A stretch of 16,501 bases of DNA from Clostridiales bacterium UBA1701 (GTDB taxonomy: Bacteria > Bacillota > Clostridia > Oscillospirales > Oscillospiraceae), in NCBI GenBank assembly GCA_002320035.1, contig DCJL01000035.1, positions 1-16,501 of the forward strand. Reading direction: 5' to 3'. The notes below the pieces were generated by a model. That model saw only the letters and a list, made by a program, of their open reading frames with translations. It searched no databases and had not been told where the DNA came from. Each line of letters opens with the position of its first letter. The first letter of the stretch is position 1. The position numbers and the translations under genes were made by a program. This document shows, piece after piece, positions 1 to 4,846 of the stretch.

Positions 1-126
1 CGGAGCTGTCGTAGACGCCGGAGCTGTTGCTGATGCCGGAGCCGTTGCGGATGCCGGAGCTGTTGCTGATGCCGGAGCCGCAGCAGATGCCGGAGCCGTT
101 GCGGATGCCGTAGCCGGTGGGCAGGC
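1..126. repeat. 18-bp tandem repeat inside the partial CDS
   Basis: Six consecutive 18-bp units start at 1, 19, 37, 55, 73 and 91, each beginning CGGAG. A diverged seventh unit starts at 109. The variants follow two main types (CGGAGCTGTTGCTGATGC and CGGAGCCGTTGCGGATGC). Because 18 bp is six codons, unit gain or loss keeps the frame and changes only the number of hexapeptides. The array may continue past the left edge. Confidence 0.9.
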
Positions 127-508
127 TCTCTTTCTGTACACGCTTAATTTCTTTAAGCATTTCTTCAAAGGACAGCACTTTGACAATCTTCATCGTCCGG
201 CAGAGGCTTTTCCCTTTGTCCGGGCAGTCGATATTTTCGTCATAGGCCTCCACAAGGGCGAATTTGTTCCACTGGATAAGGTCACGGTATCGCATGCAGT
301 CCATGGGGTTTTTGCTGTAATGCAGGCCCCAGCCGCACTTATCCAGCGGCCCGGTCACAGTATGGACGCTGCCCTCCACTTCCCCGTTTTCATCCGCATA
401 GCAGTAATTACCGGCAGCGCCCCAGTTCCAGTCAAAGATCTTGTATCCAACCGCAAGGGCTTTCTTTCCCTCAAGGGAGGATGGCTCTATTCTCATTGCT
501 TGATTCAT
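1..508 (-). CDS. Phage-type protein with C-terminal hexapeptide repeats (partial, runs off the left edge)
   Basis: The ATG is at 508-506, preceded on the minus strand by a purine-rich GGGAAAGGAAAAAACC ribosome site. The frame stays open to base 1, so at least 169 residues are present and the C-terminus is missing. Residues 1 to about 125 form a soluble domain (VGYKIFDWNWG, CGWGLHYSKNPMDCMRYRD, FALVEAYDENIDC, TMKIVKVLSFEEML) resembling the short phage domain I know as DUF7666. From about residue 132 the protein becomes a hexapeptide repeat of the form [GS]-[SY]-G-[IV]-x-x, the kind of Gly/Ser repeat seen at the ends of some clostridial phage proteins and compatible with a beta-solenoid. Its role is unknown. 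It lies about 200 bp downstream of the small-gene operon, separated by a cluster of dispersed repeats. The domain name is from memory; the reading frame and repeat are directly visible. Confidence 0.8.
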   Translation of the reverse strand, partial: MNQAMRIEPSSLEGKKALAVGYKIFDWNWGAAGNYCYADENGEVEGSVHTVTGPLDKCGWGLHYSKNPMDCMRYRDLIQWNKFALVEAYDENIDCPDKGKSLCRTMKIVKVLSFEEMLKEIKRVQKESLPTGYGIRNGSGICCGSGISNSSGIRNGSGISNSSGVYDSS

Positions 509-560
509 GGTTTTTTCCTTTCCCGGCCTATCGGTTCAGCCGTTGTCCCTCTTTCTTCCC

Positions 561-740
561 CTGTCATTCAGGGTGCCGTTGTCATTCTGAGCGCCCTTCT
601 TGTCATTCTGAGCGCCCTTCTTGTCATTCTGAGCGAAGCGAAGAATCTTCCCTCCGCACCCGCTGTCATTCTGAGGCGGCGCCGAAGAATCTTCCCTCCG
701 CACCCCTTCTGTCATTCTGAGCGGAGCGAAGAATCTTCCC
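561..740. repeat. Cluster of dispersed GTCATTCTGAG...GAAGAATCTT repeats
   Basis: Full-length copies lie at 623-649, 665-693 and 711-737. Two truncated copies form a perfect 21-bp tandem pair at 581-601 and 602-622, and a degenerate copy is near 562. A full copy begins GTCATTCTGAG, has a GC-rich centre (GCGGAGC or GCGGCGCC) and ends GAAGAATCTT. The outer ATTCT and AGAAT arms are complementary, so each can fold as a short imperfect hairpin. The cluster fills most of the gap between the genes at 1-508 and 712-885. Further copies occur near 2812-2864 and 3402-3452. Translated, the element gives peptides such as CHSERSEES, which is why spurious ORFs appear here. Confidence 0.85.
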
Positions 741-885
741 CTCCGGGGCTTTCCCCGTCCTCCAGCGCCGCCGCCGTACGCAGCAGAAATACCGCAAATC
801 GCGCCATCCAGCAGCCGATCACCAGCAGGCTCAGCCATTCGATCCCCAGCGCCAGCAGCAGCGCCGTTATTGCCAGCTTCTTCAT
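712..885 (-). CDS. Small membrane protein, 57 aa
   Basis: This ORF begins MKKLAITALLLALGIEWLSL and has a strongly hydrophobic stretch over about residues 4-36 (LAITALLLALGIEWLSLLVIGCW, then FAVFLL), consistent with a single-pass or hairpin membrane protein. Its ATG overlaps the TGA of the preceding gene as ATGA (882-885), so translation is probably coupled. The last eight residues (EDSSLRSE) and the stop codon are supplied by the dispersed repeat copy at 711-737, so the natural C-terminus has been replaced or extended by the repeat. I do not recognise a family. Small hydrophobic proteins of this size are common in phage early operons, but nothing in the sequence fixes a role. Confidence 0.6.
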   Translation of the reverse strand: MKKLAITALLLALGIEWLSLLVIGCWMARFAVFLLRTAAALEDGESPGGEDSSLRSE

Positions 886-1058
886 GCCCTGCCCATCCTC
901 TGCTCGTGATACCGGTCGATGTCCCTGCTCTGGCGCACATATTTCTCGCAGTCCGCTTCCCGCGGGCTTACATAGACCATGCTCGTCCTTTGCCCCTTCC
1001 TGAAGACCTCGTATCGCTCCTCTTCGGCATTAAAGCGGATCTCGTACTCATAGATCAT
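882..1058 (-). CDS. Small hypothetical protein, 58 aa
   Basis: I chose the ATG at 1058 (MIYEYEIRFNAEEERYEVFR) over an upstream in-frame start at 1112 because it has an AAAGGAG ribosome site about 8 nt upstream. It overlaps the end of the three-HTH gene by 11 nt and the start of the downstream membrane gene by 4 nt (ATGA), so all three are probably translated as one coupled run. The N-terminal half looks like paired beta strands; the C-terminal half (READCEKYVRQSRDIDRYHEQR) looks helical and charged. No family is recognised. Soluble and probably cytoplasmic. Confidence 0.65.
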   Translation of the reverse strand: MIYEYEIRFNAEEERYEVFRKGQRTSMVYVSPREADCEKYVRQSRDIDRYHEQRMGRA

Positions 1059-1773
1059 TTTCTTTCTCCTTTCTCTGCCGGCCGCCGTCGCTGTTTGGCG
1101 GCAGTCCCTCACGGTTGCGCCATTTCCTCACGCTTTCCGGGTGTGCACCCAAAGCTTGGGCGATTTTCCTGTCGGACATGCCTTTTTCGTACAGCGCCCG
1201 GCCTCTGGCCCAGTCGATTTTTTCCTTCCCCACGACGGATGGCAGCTTCTCCCGCTTGCGCCATTCAAACACGGCGGTGACGGAGCAGCCCAGCTCCCCC
1301 GCAATTGCCCGGTCGCTGGCGCCTCCCTCGTACAGTGCCCGGCCCCTGGCCCAGTCGAGTTTGCCCGGCGCTTTCTGCGCCGGGTTCACCGATAAGGCGT
1401 GTTTCCATCTCCAGCGCTTCACCGACTCGTAAGTACAGCCCAGTTCAGTGGCTATATCCTTATCCGTAGCGCCAGCATTGTACAGTTCCATGCCTCTGGC
1501 CCAGTCGTATTTTCCAGGCTTTGAGCCATGCAGGAGCAGCTCCGTCCGGCTTTGCCTTATCCTGTCTCCCGGGCTGTAAAAAGGACATTTGATCCTGCCG
1601 AGGATCTTGGCCGCCCGCTGGTCATAGTTGGTGATGCCGTATTGCTCATAGATCTGCCCGAGCTTGGTCTTGCCCGTAATCAGGGCATAATTGCATGTCA
1701 TGTCGCATTTCCCGCTGACGCCGGGTTCTCCCGCGCCCGTGCGGTAGATGCATTTCTTTCCCCCGCACTTCAT
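1048..1773 (-). CDS. Cys-rich, three-HTH phage-type DNA-binding protein, 241 aa
   Basis: Residues 1-66 are Cys-rich (C3, C8, C23, C27, C63; CGGKKCIY, CDMTCNY, KCPFY) and look like a small zinc-binding module of the kind found in phage early proteins. Residues 90-224 are three tandem copies of a 38-residue helix-turn-helix unit of the pattern DWARGxxLYxxGxSDxxIAxxLG...VxxWRxxxxL, at residues 90-127, 140-177 and 187-224. Each unit resembles the resolvase/transposase-type HTH (HTH_7/HTH_38 style). The tail is basic. The start ATG overlaps the upstream stop as ATGA (1770-1773). It is probably a DNA-binding regulator or recruitment factor, possibly reading a repeated site. There is no catalytic domain, so it is not itself a transposase. 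The HTH repeats are visible; zinc binding and the regulatory role are inference. Confidence 0.8.
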   Translation of the reverse strand: MKCGGKKCIYRTGAGEPGVSGKCDMTCNYALITGKTKLGQIYEQYGITNYDQRAAKILGRIKCPFYSPGDRIRQSRTELLLHGSKPGKYDWARGMELYNAGATDKDIATELGCTYESVKRWRWKHALSVNPAQKAPGKLDWARGRALYEGGASDRAIAGELGCSVTAVFEWRKREKLPSVVGKEKIDWARGRALYEKGMSDRKIAQALGAHPESVRKWRNREGLPPNSDGGRQRKEKENDL

Positions 1774-1946
1774 TGTCTTCCCCCGTAGAAGCTGGAGACC
1801 AGGAGGTCGATCAGCGCCTTCTTCCAGTCAAAGCCCTTGGCCCGCAGCAGCATGTGCCAGTTTTCCCGGAGCTGCTCCTCCGGAATCGGCACCAGCGCCG
1901 CCATGGCGTGGAGGATCCGCTCCGTGAGCTCAAGTCTGTTTTCCAT
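1770..1946 (-). CDS. Small hypothetical protein, 58 aa
   Basis: I take the ATG at 1946 (MENRLELTERILHAMAALVP) because AAGGAG lies 6-7 nt upstream; the longer frame to 2237 is a shadow of the coiled-coil gene. The protein is mostly alpha-helical by composition (ILHAMAALVPIPEEQLRENW, then KALIDLLVSSFYGG). It begins 10 nt after the stop of the upstream coiled-coil gene and its TGA overlaps the ATG of the three-HTH gene, so it belongs to the same coupled operon. I do not recognise a family and can offer no function. Confidence 0.65.
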   Translation of the reverse strand: MENRLELTERILHAMAALVPIPEEQLRENWHMLLRAKGFDWKKALIDLLVSSFYGGRQ

Positions 1947-1956
1947 GTTCTTCTCC

Positions 1957-2253
1957 TTATTCCTCTCCGTGCCGGAGCGCGGCCACCTGGCCGTTGAGCC
2001 AGTCCAGCGCCTGGTCCAGCTCCGCGTTCTCCGCCTGTAAGGCGATATTTGCCTCCCGGAGCTGTTTGTTCTGTCCGCGGAGCCTGTCCCGCTCGGCCCG
2101 GATGCCGATGTACGCCCGGCATACCAGCCGCCCCTTTTCCCGGAGCTTGTCCCGCTCGGCCCGGAGCGCGGCGTTTTCCCGCGCCATCGCCGCCACCGCC
2201 GCCCCGTACAGGTCAATGGACCGCTCCCAGATCGCAAGCTGTCCCTTCTTCAT
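1957..2253 (-). CDS. Coiled-coil protein, 98 aa
   Basis: This protein is almost wholly a predicted coiled coil. From about residue 18 it runs as heptads rich in Ala, Leu, Arg and Glu (MARENAALRAERDKLREKG, then RAERDRLRGQNKQLREANIA, LQAENAELDQALDWL), with Asn at several core positions as in parallel leucine zippers. There is no recognisable DNA-binding basic region. The ATG overlaps the upstream TGA (ATGA, 2250-2253) and the stop lies in the ribosome site of the next gene. It is probably a structural or oligomerising partner of another small protein in the operon, but that is inference from shape and position only. Confidence 0.75.
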   Translation of the reverse strand: MKKGQLAIWERSIDLYGAAVAAMARENAALRAERDKLREKGRLVCRAYIGIRAERDRLRGQNKQLREANIALQAENAELDQALDWLNGQVAALRHGEE

Positions 2254-2447
2254 TCCCAGATCTCTCCCTCAACCGTGCGGATCGGCCCCCTGGGCTCCCG
2301 CTGGAACACGCGCCTGGTCAGCTGCCGGAGTATCCCCGCCCCCTGGTATTCCGGGGCGCTGCCTGCTCTCATCCGCCGCGCTGCCGCCCGGTAATGCATT
2401 ACGTGGCTCCGGTGGCTCCGCTTTCTGTGGTTTGCTTCGCTTGACAT
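2250..2447 (-). CDS. Small basic hypothetical protein, 65 aa
   Basis: The ATG at 2447 (MSSEANHRKRSHRSHVMHYR) is preferred to the upstream in-frame start at 2519 because GGAGGA sits about 7 nt before it, and because the longer form begins inside a degenerate copy of the dispersed repeat. The protein is strongly basic, with Arg/His-rich residues 8-26 and a TRRVFQREPRGPIRTVEGE tail. Its stop overlaps the ATG of the coiled-coil gene by 4 nt. Such charge could mean nucleic-acid binding, but no family is recognised. Confidence 0.6.
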   Translation of the reverse strand: MSSEANHRKRSHRSHVMHYRAAARRMRAGSAPEYQGAGILRQLTRRVFQREPRGPIRTVEGEIWE

Positions 2448-2484
2448 TCGTAGTTCCTCCTTATGTGTTCTTTGGCAGAGCGTT

Positions 2485-2667
2485 TTATCGTTCCGCGGCT
2501 GTCGTTCTGAGCCTGGCACTCTGCTGCAGTGTGATCGTTTTTTCCGTCAGAAGCTCCGGATTTTCCCTTATGTACGCCCTGAGCACCTGTGCCCAGAGTA
2601 TGTCCCGCTGCTCCTGTGTAATCTCCGGGACCGCAATCGGCCCGGTCCTGCTTATTGATATAGGCAT
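2485..2667 (-). CDS. Small hypothetical protein, 60 aa
   Basis: The ATG at 2667 follows a CAGGGGGTAACAG ribosome site. Residues 14-45 (VPEITQEQRDILWAQVLRAY, then ENPELLTEKTI) look like a compact helical domain. The last dozen residues (SARLRTTAAER) are encoded by sequence resembling a decayed copy of the dispersed repeat (GGCTCAGAACGACAG), so the C-terminus may be repeat-derived, as in the 57-aa membrane gene. It is the first gene of the compact run ending at 712. No family is recognised. Confidence 0.55.
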   Translation of the reverse strand: MPISISRTGPIAVPEITQEQRDILWAQVLRAYIRENPELLTEKTITLQQSARLRTTAAER

Positions 2668-2695
2668 CTCTGTTACCCCCTGGCTGGTTTAATGT

Positions 2696-2806
2696 TTAGC
2701 GACCTCTCCTATGCTTTATCACGCGAATGTAGGCGCGTAGCCCTTTTGCTCGGCTATGAAACCGACTACGAATAGAACTCGCTTTATACTGTTCAACTAC
2801 CCACAC
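2696..2806 (-). CDS. Possible 36-aa basic peptide
   Basis: A GTG start at 2806 opens a short frame ending in TAA at 2696-2698. It reads VEQYKASSIRSRFHSRAKG followed by LRAYIRVIKHRRGR. The composition is strikingly basic and not random-looking, and it fills a gap that otherwise has no gene. There is no convincing ribosome site, and the frame could be a remnant of a longer gene. It sits between the HTH fragment and the small-gene operon. Confidence 0.3.
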   Translation of the reverse strand: MWVVEQYKASSIRSRFHSRAKGLRAYIRVIKHRRGR

Positions 2807-2964
2807 CTACTGTCATTCTGAGCGCCCCGCCCTCTGTCATTCTGAGGCGCAGCCGAAGAATCTTTTCTACGCCCCGCCGGGGGTGCTTCATACCCCATCA
2901 GGTAATCAAAGGAAACACCGGTGGTATCGGCCAGCGCCTTCACGCGCTCCGGGCCGGGGTGTTC
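2797..2964 (-). pseudogene. Fragment of an XRE-type repressor C-terminal HTH end
   Basis: Read on the minus strand from 2964, the frame gives PGPERVKALADTTGVSFDYL then MGYEAP. This is the last helix and linker of an XRE helix-turn-helix domain (compare PDYETLLKIAEELETSVNYL in the intact repressor at 3813-4421). A TAA at 2965-2967 blocks the frame just upstream, and the first four helices are missing. After MGYEAP the frame runs straight into two copies of the dispersed repeat (KDSSAAPQNDRGRGAQNDSR) and stops at 2797-2799. I read this as a decayed second repressor gene whose 3' end carries repeats. Confidence 0.6.
2812..2864. repeat. Dispersed repeat, one truncated and one full copy
   Basis: A truncated copy (GTCATTCTGAGCGCCCC) starts at 2812. 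A full copy at 2836-2864 reads GTCATTCTGAGGCGCAGCC then GAAGAATCTT. This is the same truncated-plus-full arrangement seen at 581-649 and 3402-3452. Confidence 0.85.
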
Positions 2965-2976
2965 TTAGGGGAAGGA

Positions 2977-3339
2977 TCAGCCTTCCCAATAACGCTCAAC
3001 CAGCTTATGGGCCATTTCCAAGCCCATTGACTGAACCCAATCTTTCCAGACTTCTCTTGCGGCTTCTTCTTTTTCTGCTTGTTCCGCCACATAATCCCGG
3101 TTCAGAGTATCAGGGTGGTAATACTGGATGATCTGATTCTCACCATCAGAAAGGGTCAATCTAATCCGCCCGTTATGGTTGAACCAGTCATTTTCACAGC
3201 GGATTTCCAAACCAGCGGGGCCGGTGGAAGCCCGGAAGATTGCCACATCAGGCGGGGTGGTGTCTTTGCTGATATTCAGCCGGGGGCAAATCCGGCTGAT
3301 CAGTTCCCAAGCCGTTCTTTTGGTCAGCTTCACATTCAT
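2977..3339 (-). CDS. Hypothetical protein, 120 aa
   Basis: The ATG at 3339 (MNVKLTKRTAWELISRICPR) has GGAGG 8 nt upstream, better than the in-frame GTG at 3357 that overlaps that ribosome site. The first two thirds read as a mixed alpha/beta domain (LNISKDTTPPDVAIFRAS, GLEIRCENDWFNHNGRIRLT, IIQYYHPDTLN). The last third is helical and charged (AEQAEKEEAAREVWKDWVQS). There is no signal peptide or membrane segment. It lies downstream of the XRE gene on the same strand, separated by a pair of dispersed repeats, and may be the second gene of the operon read from the minus-strand switch promoter. I do not recognise the family. Confidence 0.7.
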   Translation of the reverse strand: MNVKLTKRTAWELISRICPRLNISKDTTPPDVAIFRASTGPAGLEIRCENDWFNHNGRIRLTLSDGENQIIQYYHPDTLNRDYVAEQAEKEEAAREVWKDWVQSMGLEMAHKLVERYWEG

Positions 3340-3401
3340 GGCTTCATCCTCCTTCACATAACCTTGAAGGTGACTTCATGGCGGAGATTTACCCCGCCTC
3401 T

Positions 3402-3452
3402 GTCATTCTGAGCATTTTGCTCTGTCATTCTGAGGCGGAGCCGAAGAATCTC
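3402..3452. repeat. Dispersed repeat, one truncated and one full copy
   Basis: A truncated copy (GTCATTCTGAGCATTTTG) starts at 3402. A full copy at 3424-3452 reads GTCATTCTGAGGCGGAGCC then GAAGAATCTCT. The full copy ends 2 bp from the stop codon of the XRE gene, so this pair fills most of the gap (3340-3454) after that gene. Confidence 0.85.
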
Positions 3453-3454
3453 TC

Positions 3455-3655
3455 TTACATCTCCGCTTTTACGATCTCATTAAGCGGAATATCCAAAATT
3501 ACCGAAATTTTAGATGCCAGCGAAATATCCATATTCTTTTGCCGCTCTCCGCTCTCGATATAGCTGTAATAGCTTTCCGAAATGTTAAGCCTCTTCCCCA
3601 TTTCCGCCATTGATAAATTTTTCTTAACACGAGCAGTCTTTAACCATTCTCTCAC
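3455..3655 (-). CDS. XRE-family HTH regulator (Cro-like position), 66 aa
   Basis: The protein is essentially a single helix-turn-helix of the Cro/cI (XRE) family. ARVKKNLSMAEMGKRLNISE gives helices 1-2, SYYSYIESGERQ the recognition helix, and ISLASKISVILDIPLNEIVK the closing helices. The start is GTG at 3655 with GGGGTGG about 5 nt upstream. It is transcribed away from the S24 repressor gene from a consensus promoter (TTGACA, 17 bp, TATTAT) that overlaps an operator, so it is expected to be repressed by the neighbouring protein or by itself. Position and size match a Cro-like or second regulator of a lysogeny switch. That role is inference. Confidence 0.85.
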   Translation of the reverse strand: MREWLKTARVKKNLSMAEMGKRLNISESYYSYIESGERQKNMDISLASKISVILDIPLNEIVKAEM

Positions 3656-3668
3656 TTTGCCACCCCGT

Positions 3669-3785
3669 TTCTTGTCGTTTTGTTAAGTTCGAGGATATAA
3701 TAACATTGACTTAACAGTTTGTCAAGCCAATTCTTGTCGTTTTGTTAAGTTTATTTCTTTCTCTTGACCTTGACGGTATGTCAAG
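3669..3785. promoter_or_regulatory. Four 17-bp operators between the divergent regulators
   Basis: Four 17-bp sites share the dyad CTTRWC-N5-GTYAAG (allowing T at the half-site position): 3671-3687 CTTGTCGTTTTGTTAAG, 3710-3726 CTTAACAGTTTGTCAAG, 3733-3749 (identical to the first) and 3769-3785 CTTGACGGTATGTCAAG. The last has perfect 6-bp arms. The first and third lie within a perfect 21-bp direct repeat (3669-3689 and 3731-3751). Centre-to-centre spacings are 39, 23 and 36 bp. One site sits in the spacer of the rightward promoter, one covers the -35 and spacer of the leftward promoter, and one lies just downstream of the leftward start point. This is the layout of a cI/Cro-type operator region. 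Confidence 0.88.
3697..3725 (-). promoter_or_regulatory. Leftward sigma-A promoter for the XRE gene
   Basis: On the minus strand TTGACA (3725-3720), a 17-bp spacer and TATTAT (3702-3697) match the vegetative consensus almost perfectly. The operator at 3710-3726 overlaps the -35 box and spacer, so a bound repressor would block polymerase. It drives the XRE gene at 3455-3655 and perhaps the genes beyond it. Confidence 0.85.
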
Positions 3786-3792
3786 TTATTAT
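3764..3792 (+). promoter_or_regulatory. Rightward sigma-A promoter for the S24 repressor
   Basis: TTGACC (3764-3769), a 17-bp spacer and TATTAT (3787-3792) precede the repressor gene, whose AAGGAG ribosome site and ATG at 3813 follow directly. The operator at 3769-3785 fills the spacer, which indicates autoregulation. Confidence 0.85.
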
Positions 3793-3812
3793 TGTAATAA
3801 GGAGTTGATGAT

Positions 3813-4421
3813 ATGGACGCTATTAGGCGACTCAGGAAGCAAAAGCGCTTAACTATGAAAGAATTGGGTTCCCGTATCGGGTGCAGCGAAAGTGCAATTT
3901 CTCAATATGAGACAGGTAAACGGTCGCCAGACTATGAAACACTTTTGAAAATAGCAGAAGAACTTGAAACCTCTGTTAATTATCTTCTTACTGGGGAGCC
4001 AGACTCTTCCATTCCTTCAAATATCATTCCAATTCCAAAAATGCACAGTGTCCCGTTGGTTGGGACCATTGCCTGTGGTGAGCCTATCCTGGCTGCTGAG
4101 AATATTGAAGGTGAGGTCAGCATGCCGGAGCATGTCCATGCGGACTTTGCCCTCCGCTGCAAGGGAGACAGCATGATTAATGCCCGCATCTATGACGGGG
4201 ACATTGTCTATATCCGGGAGCAGCCCACCGTTGAGGACGGCCAGATCGCCGCCGTCCTGATTGATGAGGAAGCCACGCTCAAGCGTGTCCACCTCTTTCC
4301 CGATCATATTGTCCTTGAGCCTGAAAACCCGCTCTATCGCCCTTTTGCATTCTGGGGCGAGGAAATGAATTCCGTCCGCATCCTTGGCAAGGCCGTCGCT
4401 TTTACCAGCGTCGTCCGCTGA
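3813..4421 (+). CDS. cI/LexA-like repressor, HTH plus S24 self-cleaving domain, 202 aa
   Basis: Residues 4-58 are an XRE helix-turn-helix (RLRKQKRLTMKELGSRIGCS, then ESAISQYETGKRSPDY). Residues 78-200 are a peptidase S24 domain: a cleavage-site-like A87-C88-G89 (Cys-Gly in place of the usual Ala-Gly), the nucleophile Ser120 in CKGDSM, and the general-base Lys157 in EATLKRV. The family represses lytic or transfer genes and cleaves itself when activated by RecA in the SOS response. The gene has a consensus promoter with an operator in it and is followed by a strong terminator, so it is probably transcribed alone and autoregulated. All catalytic positions are present, so the protein should be functional. 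It probably controls the leftward phage-type genes; control of the defence genes to the right is not shown by any operator copy that I can see. Confidence 0.93.
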   Translation: MDAIRRLRKQKRLTMKELGSRIGCSESAISQYETGKRSPDYETLLKIAEELETSVNYLLTGEPDSSIPSNIIPIPKMHSVPLVGTIACGEPILAAENIEGEVSMPEHVHADFALRCKGDSMINARIYDGDIVYIREQPTVEDGQIAAVLIDEEATLKRVHLFPDHIVLEPENPLYRPFAFWGEEMNSVRILGKAVAFTSVVR

Positions 4422-4424
4422 TTC

Positions 4425-4454
4425 GTAAAAATCCCGCGAGGCGCGGGGTTTTTA
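4425..4454. terminator. Intrinsic terminator after the repressor
   Basis: TAAAAATCCCGCG, a three-base loop and CGCGGGGTTTTTA form a long stem with an A-tract on one side and a T-tract on the other. It can therefore act in both directions. It begins 3 bp after the repressor stop. Confidence 0.88.
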
Positions 4455-4468
4455 CGCGGGAACAATGC

Positions 4469-4505
4469 AAAAAGGGGAGCATACTTAAGGTCTGCCCCCC
4501 TTTTT
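4469..4505. terminator. Second intrinsic terminator
   Basis: AAAAAGGGGAGCA pairs with TGCCCCCCTTTTT around a loop of roughly 10 nt, again with an A-tract and a T-tract, so it is bidirectional. Together with the hairpin at 4425-4454 it insulates the regulatory region from the genes to the right. Confidence 0.8.
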
Positions 4506-4846
4506 GTGTGTATTTCATACGATTTTACCATTTGCATAATACCTTTGTTTGTGACAAAATCCAACTGCATATCAGTATCCTGATAATGTTTGTGTATTCT
4601 GCAAAAAAATACAAGTTAAGTTTTGGTAACACCGTTCACTGTTTTCATGATATGATTTGCTTGCTTATCTGTAAAATAAATTATATCTGTTTCGGCAAGG
4701 TGCTGCTTCCCATGAAGCTCCCTCAGCCAGATTATTCGTGAGAAGCAAGAGCTAATTCGGGGGGTTGTCCCGCTCTTATCTTCGCTTAAGCTTATAGTAC
4801 GCAAAGTACCGCCCGGTAAAAAAATATATAAATTAGGAGGACTATC
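4506..4846. other. Non-coding leader region, AT-rich, with a stable hairpin
   Basis: This 341-bp gap contains no convincing gene. A short plus-strand frame at 4508-4741 has no ribosome site and a random-looking, AT-driven composition. The clearest structure is an imperfect hairpin at 4742-4783 (GAAGCAAGAGC pairing with GCTCTTATCTTC, with an inner GGGG/CCC pairing) and a small GTAC-GCAAA-GTAC hairpin near 4797-4809. Neither has a T-tract. A weak extended -10-like TGATATGAT lies near 4647-4655 without a good -35. The region is probably the promoter and 5' leader of the gene at 4847. Confidence 0.4.

Noticed and set aside
1..126. CRISPR-like array
   Set aside because: Units are 18 bp with no spacers, in frame with a CDS, and vary within the unit; this is a coding tandem repeat.
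320..1003. Long plus-strand frame of 227 codons across the repeat cluster
   Set aside because: It runs through the dispersed repeats (peptides like CHSERSEES) and antisense to the small minus-strand genes; no ribosome site and a Pro/Ser-rich, shadow-like composition.
1048..1773. Transposase call for the three-HTH protein
   Set aside because: The HTH units look transposase-like, but there is no DDE or serine/tyrosine catalytic domain and no terminal inverted repeats.
2701..2790. Possible tRNA or structured RNA around the CGTAGCC...GACTACG pairing
   Set aside because: The arms do not fit a cloverleaf and no CCA or T-loop signature was found; the region is better explained by the short basic ORF.
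4508..4741. 77-codon plus-strand frame in the leader region
   Set aside because: No ribosome site; overlaps the end of the terminator; Ile/Phe/Cys-rich composition typical of AT-rich non-coding DNA.
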